DNA from: Cellulosilyticum sp. I15G10I2
Lineage (GTDB): Bacteria > Bacillota > Clostridia > Lachnospirales > Cellulosilyticaceae
Assembly: GCF_900095725.1 (NCBI RefSeq)
Contig: NZ_FMMP01000010.1
Span: forward strand, 20,113-84,112
DNA: 64,000 nt
Direction: 5' to 3'
The position numbers were made by a program, and so were the translations under genes. A model generated the notes under the pieces. It was not told the DNA's origin, ran no database searches, and saw only the letters and a program-made list of their open reading frames with translations. Shown in pieces: positions 54,848 through 63,877 of the stretch (position 1 is its first letter; each line of letters starts with the position of its first letter).

Positions 54848-54929
54848 AATCATAACTCCTTTGACATTTGAAAGTATTATAACATTATACTCCCCAAAGG
54901 TGTTACAACTTCAGTATAGCATTACAGTA

Positions 54930-55309
54930 TTTAACACTAGAATCTAATTATATAAGACATAATCTAAAAGGAATATTTATCATTGTTTATCTAAATGTCA
55001 ATTTAAAGTAGCAAACTTGATTAGGCTGTAAAATATGTATGTACTCCCCTTAAAATTATTGTTTTATAGGCTTAATTTAGTAAGTGGTAACATAAATTTT
55101 TTATTTTGCTCAAATTTATACTAGAAATTTATTGGGAACAAATTTACAGGTTTATAATAGGGCAACGTATAAAAAGAAATAATAAGTAAAAACTATCAAG
55201 GTTAGAAAAATGAAAAATTGTGAGGAAACAAAAAATGATATAGGTATCTTAAATTGTATAGAGTAACATTTGTATACTAAACAAGTATATTATATAAGGG
55301 AGAATGTAA
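54930..55309. other. Gene-free region upstream of kduI
   Basis: About 380 bases without a supported gene. It holds a possible promoter (55,132-55,159) and a TATACT-AAACA-AGTATA inverted repeat at about 55,272-55,288 just before the kduI ribosome site, possibly an operator. Nothing else was recognised. Confidence 0.5.
55132..55159 (+). promoter_or_regulatory. Possible kduI promoter
   Basis: TTGGGA at 55132-55137 and TATAAT at 55154-55159 with 16 bases between. The leader would be about 145 bases. Confidence 0.35.
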
Positions 55310-56152
55310 ATGGATATTCGATATGGAGCCAACCAGAAAGACGCAAGATATTACGATACAGTAGATTTAAGAGAAGAATTTTTAATTGAAAAATTGTTTT
55401 CAGCAGATCAGATGTATGTAACTTATTCACATATTGACAGAATTATCGTTATTGGAGCTATGCCAGTTGCAAAGTCTCTTGATATCAAAGATTATATAGA
55501 TCCAGCAAAACAATTAGGTGTAGACTACTTCCTTGAGAGAAGAGAGCTTGGCATTATCAATATCGGCGGAGGTGGCGTTGTAACATCAGATTGTACGGAA
55601 TATAAGCTTAATAACTTAGAAGGCTTATATCTTGGGATGACTACTAAAGAAATAACTTTTAGAAGTATTGATCAAAATAACCCGGCTAAATTCTATATGT
55701 GTTCTGCTCCTGCGCATAAGAAATTTGATACAAAATTTATTACAAAAGATCAAGCCAATAAAGTTGAACTAGGGAGCCTTGAAACATCCAATGAAAGAAC
55801 TATCTACCAATTCATTCATCCCGCAGTACTTGAAACTTGTCAATTATCCATGGGGTGTACGATTTTAAACAAGGGAAGTGTATGGAATACTATGCCAAGC
55901 CATACTCATGAGAGAAGAATGGAAGTTTATATGTACTTTAATTTTAGTGAAGATAACATAGTTTTTCACATGATGGGAGAACCTACTGAGACAAGACATA
56001 TTATTTTGAAAGCTGAACAGGCAGTTATATCACCAAGCTGGTCTATCCACTCAGGGTGCGGGACTAGTAATTATGCTTTTATATGGAGTATGGTAGGAGA
56101 AAACAGAACATTTACTGATATGGATCATATCAAAAATGCAGATTTGCTATAG
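55310..56152 (+). CDS. kduI: 5-dehydro-4-deoxy-D-glucuronate isomerase
   Basis: A 280-residue cupin-type zinc isomerase that turns 5-keto-4-deoxyuronate into 3-deoxy-D-glycero-2,5-hexodiulosonate. Zinc ligands are in the PSHTHERRMEVYMYF segment (two His and Glu near residue 200) with a further His in SWSIHSGCGTSNY. Length is normal. A GGGAGAATG site precedes the ATG. It is the step before KduD. Confidence 0.95.
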   Translation: MDIRYGANQKDARYYDTVDLREEFLIEKLFSADQMYVTYSHIDRIIVIGAMPVAKSLDIKDYIDPAKQLGVDYFLERRELGIINIGGGGVVTSDCTEYKLNNLEGLYLGMTTKEITFRSIDQNNPAKFYMCSAPAHKKFDTKFITKDQANKVELGSLETSNERTIYQFIHPAVLETCQLSMGCTILNKGSVWNTMPSHTHERRMEVYMYFNFSEDNIVFHMMGEPTETRHIILKAEQAVISPSWSIHSGCGTSNYAFIWSMVGENRTFTDMDHIKNADLL

Positions 56153-56215
56153 AACCAGTCTCTATTAATCCATGTGGTCATCACAGTCATATTATTTAAA
56201 TATATTTATTAAAAA

Positions 56216-56407
56216 GTGGGCATGACGATTATTATTTATAATTTTCCGGGAAATACTGATGTAAGGGTGGAACTTATTCTAGCTATTAAATACATTCTTA
56301 CATTACAAGGAATAGATACAGGTAAGCCTCAAAGACCTTTTAGTGAGTTAACTAAGGCACATAAAATATATGTAGAAGATGTACTAAATAAGAATTTAAT
56401 AAATTAA
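56216..56407 (+). pseudogene. C-terminal remnant of a DapA-family aldolase
   Basis: A 63-codon frame whose text (LAIKYILTLQGIDTGKPQRPFSELT) matches the C-terminal end of dihydrodipicolinate synthase-family aldolases, which include KDG aldolases. The N-terminal 240 residues with the Schiff-base lysine are missing. It starts with GTG and lacks a good ribosome site. It lies between kduI and kduD copy 2, where a KDG aldolase would make sense. Confidence 0.5.
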
Positions 56408-56472
56408 AAATAAAAGTATTAAAATAATATAATTATTTGAAAATATATAAATATGTTAGGAGGATTATTTAT

Positions 56473-57237
56473 ATGAGTATATTAAATAAGTTTTCATTAG
56501 AAGGTAAAGTAGCTATTGTAACAGGAGCATCTACTGGGCTTGGACAAGGCATTGCATTAGGTCTTGCAAGTGCTGGCGCAGATATAGTGGGTGTAGACTA
56601 TGTTGAGATGCCAGAAATAGAAGAGCAAATTAAGAAATTAGGCAAATCATTTTTGGGCATAACAGCAAACTTGCTTACAATTGAGCCTATACAAAGTATT
56701 ATAGATCAGGCTGTTGCTAAGTTTGGGAAAATAGATATCCTCGTTAATAATGCTGGGATTATCAGACGTTGTGATGCCATAGAGTTTACAGAAAAAGATT
56801 GGGATGATGTTATGAATATTAACATTAAAACAGTATTTTTCTTTTCCCAAGCAGTTGCAAGACAATATATGAAACAAAATAATGGGGGGAAGATTGTCAA
56901 TATAGCATCGATGCTATCATTTCAAGGCGGGATTAGAGTTCCTTCCTATACATCAAGTAAAAGTGGTGTAATGGGTATAACAAGAGCTTTAGCTAATGAA
57001 TGGGCAAAACATAATATCAATGTCAATGCTATTGCACCAGGATATATGGCAACAAATAATACAACGGCTTTAAGAGCGGATGAAGAGAGAAACAAGAGTA
57101 TATTAGAAAGAATACCTGCTGATCGTTGGGGATCACCAGAAGACCTTGCTGGTACAGCAGTATTCCTCGCTTCAGAAGCAGCTGGGTATATCAATGGGTA
57201 TACAGTAGCTGTGGATGGCGGTTGGTTAGCAAGATAA
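56473..57237 (+). CDS. kduD: 2-dehydro-3-deoxy-D-gluconate 5-dehydrogenase, copy 2
   Basis: A 254-residue SDR with TGASTGLGQG, NNAGIIRRCDA, NIASMLSFQGG and YTSSKSG, ending in WLAR. It differs from copy 1 in many scattered residues, mostly outside the motifs, so the duplication is not recent. ATG at 56473 follows TAGGAGGAT. Together with kduI it forms a compact second unit after the IS. Confidence 0.93.
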   Translation: MSILNKFSLEGKVAIVTGASTGLGQGIALGLASAGADIVGVDYVEMPEIEEQIKKLGKSFLGITANLLTIEPIQSIIDQAVAKFGKIDILVNNAGIIRRCDAIEFTEKDWDDVMNINIKTVFFFSQAVARQYMKQNNGGKIVNIASMLSFQGGIRVPSYTSSKSGVMGITRALANEWAKHNINVNAIAPGYMATNNTTALRADEERNKSILERIPADRWGSPEDLAGTAVFLASEAAGYINGYTVAVDGGWLAR

Positions 57238-57243
57238 TAAGAT

Positions 57244-57306
57244 AGATAAATAAAAAGCATATATGAGTAGATGATGAAATAGCTCATATATGCTTTTTAT
57301 TTATCT
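57244..57306. terminator. Perfect 24-base inverted repeat terminator
   Basis: Arms at 57244-57267 and 57283-57306 are exact complements around a 15-base loop, with A- and T-rich outer ends. It closes the kduI-kduD unit. Confidence 0.85.
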
Positions 57307-57382
57307 GTAAGAGAATATTAAACAGTATAAAAATACATTTCCTTACAAATAATAAAGTATTATTTGTTCAGGAGGAATCTTT

Positions 57383-58015
57383 ATGAAAAAGTGTAGGAAT
57401 AAAATGCTTCTTTGCGTGGTACTAGCTGTAATGTGTTTTTTGTGTATGAATATATTAGCAGACATTCCTAAAAACGAAGAGGCGTATTTAGAAAGCTATC
57501 AATCTATTCTTAATACAATGAAAGCTGAAATGGAAAATGCAGAAAAAACAGGGGATCCAGCTCTTAATTATCTTTATCAGATGAGGCCACACCATGAGGC
57601 TGCGATTGCAATGTCAAAAAATTTAATACAATACGGCACCAATGAAAAAGTTAAAGAAATAGCTCAGAAAATTATTGAAGAACAAACAGGTGAGATTACG
57701 AAGGTGAATCAACTTATCGAAAAAATTAAGGCAGATATGCAAGAAGATAAAGCCCAAGAAACTGCTTATAGAATTGATTTTATGGTGTTTTATGATGCGA
57801 TGATTACTTCAATGGAAAGTACTAAACTTACAGGTGATGTTGATAAGGACTTCCTGCAGCAGATGATACCGCATCATGATGGTGCAATAAATATATCCCG
57901 TAGTATTTTAAAATATACCCCAAATGAAGAAGTTAAACAAATGGCTCAAAATACTATAAAAAAACAAAGTGATGAAATAAGGGAAATGGATCAATTATTC
58001 AATTATATCCATTAA
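57383..58015 (+). CDS. DUF305 protein, secreted
   Basis: A 210-residue protein with an N-terminal signal peptide (residues 1-27) and two DUF305 modules. Each has a His-His pair: MRPHHEAAIAMSKNLIQYG in the first and MIPHHDGAINISRSILKY in the second. The fold is a ferritin-like helical bundle, and the paired histidines suggest metal binding. An AGGAGGAATC site precedes the ATG. Role unknown; not evidently part of uronate use. Confidence 0.85.
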   Translation: MKKCRNKMLLCVVLAVMCFLCMNILADIPKNEEAYLESYQSILNTMKAEMENAEKTGDPALNYLYQMRPHHEAAIAMSKNLIQYGTNEKVKEIAQKIIEEQTGEITKVNQLIEKIKADMQEDKAQETAYRIDFMVFYDAMITSMESTKLTGDVDKDFLQQMIPHHDGAINISRSILKYTPNEEVKQMAQNTIKKQSDEIREMDQLFNYIH

Positions 58016-58182
58016 TCTAGAGGCAATAACGAAGATAGCTATTTATTATTTTATAGTGTCATGTATAATAGAATTAAGTACAGCATGTATTTTAAAGGGA
58101 AATATATGTTTATAATATAAAATAGAACGAAATGTGTAAGAATTTAGATACAACAGATAAAGCATATGGAAAGGAACAGTAT

Positions 58183-59544
58183 ATGGCAAAACTAAAGCAA
58201 GTCTATGTTTGTCAACAATGCGGCTACGAAGCGAGCAAGTGGATGGGAAAGTGTCCTTCGTGCAATGAATGGGGGAGCTTGGTAGAAGAAGTTGTTGATA
58301 CTGCAAAACCTAAGCTTACTAAATCAAGTAGAAGTGGCAATGCACCTGTTAAACTTAAACAGATTGTTATTGAACAAGAGCAAAGAACGACTACTGGTAA
58401 AGAAGAGCTAGATCGAGTACTCGGAGGGGGAATTGTAAAAGGGTCACTTATACTAGTGGGTGGAGATCCAGGAATTGGTAAATCTACATTGCTGCTTCAA
58501 ATTTGCGAAACAATAGGGGCACAAAATAAAAGTGTACTTTATGTATCAGGTGAAGAGTCGGTTGCCCAGATTAAAATGAGAGCAGAAAGACTAGGCGTTG
58601 CAACCCCTAATCTTTCTCTATTGGCTGAAACAAATGTGAATATTATTGAGGTTCTTATTAAAGAAGAAAAACCGAATCTTGTAATTATTGACTCAATTCA
58701 AACGGTGTATTGTGAGGAAGTATCATCTGCCCCAGGGTCAGTGAGTCAAGTCAGAGAAGCAACGCATACTTTAATGAATCTTGCGAAAGGTTATGGTATT
58801 ACTATTATGATTGTAGGCCACGTTACAAAAGAGGGTTCACTAGCAGGCCCTAGAGTACTAGAACACATGGTAGATACAGTGCTTTATTTTGAAGGAGAAA
58901 GACATGCTTCTTTTAGAATTCTGCGAGCCGTTAAAAATAGATTTGGCTCTACCAATGAAATAGGTGTATTTGAAATGGTGGATATAGGGTTAAAAGAAGT
59001 TAAAAATCCTTCTGAAATCATGCTTAGCGGAAGACCGACGAATGCTTCGGGGTCTGTGGTAAGCTGTACAATGGAAGGGACAAGACCTATGCTTTTGGAA
59101 GTACAAGCACTATCTAGTTTTACAAGCTTTGGAATGCCAAGACGTACAGCAACTGGTGTAGATTACAATAGAGTTGTGATTTTAATAGCAGTTCTTGATA
59201 AAAGAGCAGGAATGGATCTTAGCAATCATGATACCTATGTTAATTTGGCGGGAGGACTTAAAATTAATGAGCCAGCGCTTGATCTTGGGATAATAGCGTC
59301 GATTGCCTCAAGTTTTAGGAACATAGCCATAGATCCACATACAATTGTATTTGGAGAAGTAGGGTTAACAGGAGAAGTAAGAGCAGTTTCGATGGCAGAA
59401 AAAAGAGTAATAGAAGCTGCTAAACTAGGTTTTGAGTTATGTATTATGCCAAAAGCCAATTTAGACAAAATGCCGAAGGTAAAGGGAATTAAAGTTATTG
59501 GTGTAAATAATGTAAGCGAAGCATTAGCTGCACTTTTAAAATAA
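58183..59544 (+). CDS. radA: DNA repair protein RadA
   Basis: A RecA-like ATPase that helps branch migration in recombination. Order: N-terminal zinc finger (CQQCGYEASKWMGKCPSC), Walker A GGDPGIGKSTLL near residue 95, the RadA motif KNRFGSTNEIG near 250 and a Lon-protease-like C-terminal domain. About 453 residues, normal. ATG at 58183 follows AAAGGA. In Clostridia radA often follows clpC; here about 25 kb separates them. Confidence 0.96.
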   Translation: MAKLKQVYVCQQCGYEASKWMGKCPSCNEWGSLVEEVVDTAKPKLTKSSRSGNAPVKLKQIVIEQEQRTTTGKEELDRVLGGGIVKGSLILVGGDPGIGKSTLLLQICETIGAQNKSVLYVSGEESVAQIKMRAERLGVATPNLSLLAETNVNIIEVLIKEEKPNLVIIDSIQTVYCEEVSSAPGSVSQVREATHTLMNLAKGYGITIMIVGHVTKEGSLAGPRVLEHMVDTVLYFEGERHASFRILRAVKNRFGSTNEIGVFEMVDIGLKEVKNPSEIMLSGRPTNASGSVVSCTMEGTRPMLLEVQALSSFTSFGMPRRTATGVDYNRVVILIAVLDKRAGMDLSNHDTYVNLAGGLKINEPALDLGIIASIASSFRNIAIDPHTIVFGEVGLTGEVRAVSMAEKRVIEAAKLGFELCIMPKANLDKMPKVKGIKVIGVNNVSEALAALLK

Positions 59545-59727
59545 TTTTAAGTATAAGGCTGTTCTCATGGACGGTATCTACTATTATTCAAGAAGCAGCC
59601 GCCTAGATAATTTTAAGTTTATACTAAATACATTGAAATATAACAAATAATAGTTTATTATATATATATTGGAGTAGAAATATAGTTAATTTCAGTAAAA
59701 ATAGTCAAAAAAGAGGGGCTGATAAGA

Positions 59728-61422
59728 TTGAAAAGTAAAAAAAATAGAAATATGTCTATAAAAATGAAGATGACAGCTATGTTTTTGGTTATAATTGTAC
59801 TGTTGAGTGCGGTAAGTATTATATCCTATTTTAGTATGAAAGCCTCTATGCAGCAATTGGATGCAATGATACAAACGAGTGTAGTTGCAAATAATGTATT
59901 AGATCTAGATGCAGAAATTATAAAAGACTTAACAAACTACATAGTAAGTAAAGACGAAAATGAAGTAGCAAGAATAAAAGCAAACTTAAACAGTGTGCAA
60001 GAAAATATAAGTTTTTTAATAGCTACTAATAAGAATAAAGAAAGTCAGAATAACCTAACGGGGCTTTCGAGGTTATTTGATGCATTTACTGAAAGCATCG
60101 ATGGATCTATTGAATTTGTTAATAACAGAGAAACAGGTAAAGCTATTGAGCAGAAGGAATACACTAAAAAAGTTGCAGGATTTATGAGTGACAGCGTAAG
60201 TCAGTTTATTGCCCAGGAGCTTAGTAATCAAAAAGTTGTAAGGATGGAACTGCAAAGAAAGACAAATGCTCTAGGAATTATGGCACTTGGTGCTATTGTT
60301 TTGATTGGGACAATCAGTACATTAGGTGCAGTATATTTTTCAAAATACATAGGTAATACTATTTCGCAGCTTGCACTATATGCACATAATATTTCTGAAG
60401 GAAAATTAAAAGTACCACAGATTAAGGTGAAAACTCAGGATGATATAGGCATTTTAGGCAATGCTTTCAATAAAATGAGTAGTAATCTTGCACTTATTAT
60501 TAAGGGTATTAATGAGAGCAGTGTTAATGTAGCCTTATTAAGTGAGAAAGTAAGAGATATTGTTACACAAAGTGCTAGTTCATTGCAAGAAATCGGAAGT
60601 GCAATGAATGATGTTGCAGGTGGCACAACAGAGCAATTAGATAAATCATATGAGACTTCAAAAATTATTAACGATGTCTGTCAAGGAAATGAAGAAATTG
60701 CAAAGAATACAGAGAGTGTTCTAGCTACTGCAGAAGGTGCAACAAGTGCTGCTGCAAATGGTAATAAGAAGCTGGAGTTGCTTATTAAACAAATTGAAAC
60801 GATAGAAGATAAAATTACCTCTTCTTATGACAGCACAGAAACCCTTAGAGTAAAGTCGGCAGATATAAAAGTGATTCTTGATATGATTACGTCAATTGCA
60901 ACCCAAACTAATCTGTTGGCATTAAATGCTTCTATCGAGGCAGCAAGAGCTGGGGAAAATGGCAGGGGATTTTCTGTAGTTGCTAATGAAATACGTAATC
61001 TAGCAGAAGCTTCAACATCTGCAACCCGTGAAATAAGTAAAGTATTGAATGAAATACAGATTGAAACACAAAATGTTGCAGAAGGGATGACCCTTGGAGT
61101 AGCAGAGGCAAATGAAGGCATAAAAAGAGCCTACGAAGCAAGTGAGGCTTTCCAAGCAATATTAAAAACATCTGAAGAGATGGAGAACCAAGTAAAATTA
61201 ATTAGTACAGAATTACAAAATAATGTAAGGGCAATTAAGAAAGTAGAAGAGATGAGTTCTGCTATATTAAATATTGCAACACAATCTTCAGATTCTTGCA
61301 ATGAAGTAGCTGCATCTATAGAGGAACAAAGTGCAGGGCTTCAGGAAATAACTTCTAGTGCTATTACGCTATCCGATAGTGCATCAGATCTTCAGTCTAT
61401 GATTAAACAATTTGAGTTTTAA
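59728..61422 (+). CDS. Methyl-accepting chemotaxis protein
   Basis: A 564-residue receptor. TM1 is about 14-34, an extracellular helical sensor of about 150 residues follows, TM2 is about 190-212, then HAMP ([16 protein letters not shown]) and a signalling domain. The hairpin tip is [37 protein letters not shown] start is taken after GAGGGG; ATG at 59752 is the alternative. Ligand unknown; its place near the uronate island may be chance. Confidence 0.9.
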   Translation: MKSKKNRNMSIKMKMTAMFLVIIVLLSAVSIISYFSMKASMQQLDAMIQTSVVANNVLDLDAEIIKDLTNYIVSKDENEVARIKANLNSVQENISFLIATNKNKESQNNLTGLSRLFDAFTESIDGSIEFVNNRETGKAIEQKEYTKKVAGFMSDSVSQFIAQELSNQKVVRMELQRKTNALGIMALGAIVLIGTISTLGAVYFSKYIGNTISQLALYAHNISEGKLKVPQIKVKTQDDIGILGNAFNKMSSNLALIIKGINESSVNVALLSEKVRDIVTQSASSLQEIGSAMNDVAGGTTEQLDKSYETSKIINDVCQGNEEIAKNTESVLATAEGATSAAANGNKKLELLIKQIETIEDKITSSYDSTETLRVKSADIKVILDMITSIATQTNLLALNASIEAARAGENGRGFSVVANEIRNLAEASTSATREISKVLNEIQIETQNVAEGMTLGVAEANEGIKRAYEASEAFQAILKTSEEMENQVKLISTELQNNVRAIKKVEEMSSAILNIATQSSDSCNEVAASIEEQSAGLQEITSSAITLSDSASDLQSMIKQFEF

Positions 61423-61450
61423 TATATAAAACATATTAGTTTTTTAAATA

Positions 61451-61498
61451 CAAACAGCCAAGTATAGACGCTAGCCTATATTTGGCTGTTTGTATTAT
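61451..61498. terminator. Shared terminator between MCP and Nudix genes
   Basis: CAAACAGCCAA and TTGGCTGTTTG pair around an AT-rich middle that also pairs. It lies between two convergent genes. Confidence 0.8.
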
Positions 61499-61971
61499 TT
61501 TAGCAGCTTACCTCTTTGATACACTTCATAACTTGAAAAATTATTTTGAAGATCTTCCCAAAATTGATTTTTAAAGACAGGAGGATAGATAGGGATACCT
61601 GATTCTTTTAATGCATGTTTAGAGATAAATCTGCATTCTTTAATATACTGCTCATCAACCTCAGGATCAAAGCCTACTTTTAAGTCTTCAATATTATCTA
61701 TAAGTGCCAAAAAAAACATACCTAGATGGTGTGTATTAATAGTATAGTCTACATATTCACTCACATAGATAAGCTGGACAGGACGACATTTTAAATGACA
61801 TTCTTCTTGGACTTCACGTACAATTGTATCAATAACACTTTCTTCAGCTTCCATGCCTCCGCCAGGGAGTGTCCACCATTCAAACCCAGTGTGTGGGTTT
61901 TTTTGTTTTAAAACAAGCAGTTCATTTTTATCATTTAAAATAATAGCTGCTGCTCTTGGTCTTAGATTCAT
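61495..61971 (-). CDS. Nudix hydrolase
   Basis: A 158-residue protein with the Nudix box G-x5-E-x7-REVQEEC complete (GGGMEAEESVIDTIVREVQEEC), which binds magnesium and cleaves nucleoside diphosphate-linked substrates. The first residues RPRAAAIILNDKNELLVLKQK are typical. Substrate unknown. A CGGAGGAC site precedes the ATG. Confidence 0.93.
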   Translation of the reverse strand: MNLRPRAAAIILNDKNELLVLKQKNPHTGFEWWTLPGGGMEAEESVIDTIVREVQEECHLKCRPVQLIYVSEYVDYTINTHHLGMFFLALIDNIEDLKVGFDPEVDEQYIKECRFISKHALKESGIPIYPPVFKNQFWEDLQNNFSSYEVYQRGKLLK

Positions 61972-62205
61972 TTTGTCCTCCGCATTTTATATAAAGCATA
62001 GTAAGATTACCCATATATTACGTATTATAACATATAAAAATTATTTTCAATATCTATAGATTTCACATCATTAAATTTTAGTTATTCATCTTAATATGTG
62101 ATGTAAAATCATTCTGAGAAAATACTATATCTTATAGAAGGTTTTTGGATATACTAAAGCTATTCATTTATTATAAAAATATTTTGGAGCTATTAAACAG
62201 TATTC

Positions 62206-62239
62206 AAAAAAAATACTGATAACTTTAAAAGTCATCAGT
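62206..62239 (-). terminator. Terminator of the small Cys protein gene
   Basis: On the minus strand ACTGATGACTT and AAGTTATCAGT pair around a three-base loop with one G-U pair, followed by an eight-base T-run. Confidence 0.8.
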
Positions 62240-62251
62240 GCTTGAAAACTA

Positions 62252-62659
62252 TTATTTTAAAGAATACTTTCCTAAAATTTCTGTACGATATTTTTCTTTT
62301 TGTAACACTTCAGATAATGAAATATTAAAAGTATTTGAAATTGCCCCTAAATAAAAAAGCACCCTGCCAAGCTCTTTTTCTAGAAGTTCTTGACAGTTTT
62401 CACACATTTTCCCATTTACATGCGTGCTCATAAGATCTTTAATTTGATCAAGAGATGTGTTTTCGGAAAAAGTATATTGTTGTTTTGTAGCATCTATAGT
62501 AATACAACCACAGGTGGTAGCAGCTTTAGAAATAGTTCTACAAAGATGAGTACAGGCGTCTTGTAATTTAGTAGTTTGATCTAAAATACTTTTATTTCTT
62601 ATAAGAATATCAGTTATAAACGTTTGGAAATCTTCAAGTTCAGTGATATTAGTACACAT
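62252..62659 (-). CDS. Conserved small protein, MazG-like C terminus
   Basis: A protein of about 135 residues. It has cysteines in TTCGC and GKMCENC, and the C-terminal helix pair (EKELGRVLFYLGAISNTFNISLSEVLQKEK, here described only by its ends EKELGRV and LQKEK) recalls MazG-type nucleotide hydrolases, but the metal-binding ExxE motif is not evident. The ATG at 62659 follows AGGAAGGGG; the upstream ATG is unlikely. Function unknown. Confidence 0.65.
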   Translation of the reverse strand: MCTNITELEDFQTFITDILIRNKSILDQTTKLQDACTHLCRTISKAATTCGCITIDATKQQYTFSENTSLDQIKDLMSTHVNGKMCENCQELLEKELGRVLFYLGAISNTFNISLSEVLQKEKYRTEILGKYSLK

Positions 62660-62907
62660 TATAATCCCCTTCCTCATTATATTCTCATTTATTATACCAC
62701 AGTGTAAGTGATTCATAAATATAAAATGAGAATACTTTGTAAAATATAAAAAATAGCAGATAAAAATTTGGAAAGAATAAGCTTTAAGGGAATATAATTA
62801 ACCCATATATACAAAACTAATAAAATTGATAGTGTGAAAGATGTTTATAAAACATTAGTGTTTAAAGAAGTAATCCGACCAAAACACTTTAAAGAAGAGG
62901 GGTTATT

Positions 62908-63603
62908 ATGAAACTAAGTTTTGAATACAAAGGAACAACGATTAATTACAATCTAATGTATAAAAAAACAGCAGCAATATCCATTAATATTAACGCACAA
63001 GGACAAGTGAGTGTTACAGCGCCGCTTGGCACATCAGTAGAAACTGTGAGAGATAAAGTAAAAGGGAATGCACCTTGGATTATCAATGAATTAGATGAAC
63101 AGCATTGTAAAAAAAACAAGAACAGTTTATTAGATCGCTATACCTACTTAGGTAAGACCTACAAAGTAGAAGTAATTGAAAATAAAAAAACCAATAAAGT
63201 AACTGTTAAACTTGTAAAAGGAAAGTTTGTTATTGAAACCTATACAGATGATCAAAAAGAGTTAAGAGAAGCATTATTTATATGGTATAAAGACAAAGTG
63301 ACTGCAAAAATAAAAGAGAGAATAAAAATTTATAATAAATGGTTTGAGCATTTACCAGTAGAAATTATTACAAATAATGATAAGTCGATCTTACTCCAAA
63401 TCAAAAATAATAAGTTGTATGTAAGTCTTGTAGTGGGGATGCTTCCGATTAATATTATTGATTATGTATTGGTGAGCATATTATGTAATTTGAATTATCC
63501 TGAAAAACATAAAGAGAATATTAAAAAACTCAAAGAGATATTGCCAAAGTATCAGGAGGATAAAGAATGGCTAGATAAAAATAAAGCTCACTTAGTGTTG
63601 TAA
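62908..63603 (+). CDS. YgjP-like (DUF45) protein lacking its HExxH active site
   Basis: A 231-residue protein with the N-terminal beta domain (residues 1-110) and helical C-terminal part of YgjP-like metallopeptidases. Normal members have a CS segment followed by VxHExxH; here the aligned place reads IDYVLVSILCNL, so both His and Glu are lost. The following region (LPKYQEDKEWLDKN) still matches. The frame is intact, so this is a diverged protein and not a broken gene. An AAGAGGGG site precedes the ATG. Confidence 0.75.
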   Translation: MKLSFEYKGTTINYNLMYKKTAAISININAQGQVSVTAPLGTSVETVRDKVKGNAPWIINELDEQHCKKNKNSLLDRYTYLGKTYKVEVIENKKTNKVTVKLVKGKFVIETYTDDQKELREALFIWYKDKVTAKIKERIKIYNKWFEHLPVEIITNNDKSILLQIKNNKLYVSLVVGMLPINIIDYVLVSILCNLNYPEKHKENIKKLKEILPKYQEDKEWLDKNKAHLVL

Positions 63604-63609
63604 AAGTGG

Positions 63610-63639
63610 TTGACAAATAATGATAGAATCTAGTATAAT
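63610..63639 (+). promoter_or_regulatory. Strong rRNA-type promoter
   Basis: TTGACA at 63610-63615 and TATAAT at 63634-63639 with 18 bases between. It is the only candidate start for the 23S gene downstream. Confidence 0.75.
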
Positions 63640-63877
63640 TCTTAAAGTCAGCACACAAACGGCTGGCAAAAAATAACTTTGTACTTTGAAAACTAAACAT
63701 AATCAAATAAGATTTTAAACTTCAAAATTTAAAATCTACAATTTAACCGAAAATATTAAACTATTCTTTTTAAGTAAACGCAAGTTTGCTTTAGAATAAC
63801 AAGGCACTATTTTCTATATTATATAGAAATATTGACCGATAAACAGAGTTTATTTATAAACAAAAGTTTATCTATTA
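63640..63877 (+). other. 23S rRNA leader
   Basis: The leader holds ACTTTGAAAACTAAACA-type text normally found in the 16S-23S spacer of Firmicutes, and a stem at about 63,762-63,798 (TATTCT with AGAATA, enclosing AAGTAAAC with GTTTGCTT). These are likely parts of antitermination and pre-23S processing signals. Confidence 0.55.

Larger units (their letters stand above)
53667..54926 (-). mobile_element. IS3-family element, degraded
   Basis: About 1.26 kb. Imperfect terminal inverted repeats of about 40 bases begin TGTAATG at both ends, and GTA flanks each side (53664-53666 and 54927-54929) as a possible 3-base target duplication. OrfA is intact; OrfB is split by several frame breaks, so the element should be immobile by itself. 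Confidence 0.8.

Noticed and set aside
59545..59727. A sigma-28 promoter for the chemotaxis receptor
   Set aside because: No TAAA...GCCGATAA pair with correct spacing was seen.
63640..63877. A 16S rRNA 3' end before the 23S gene
   Set aside because: No anti-Shine-Dalgarno CCTCCTTT end or other 16S text is present.
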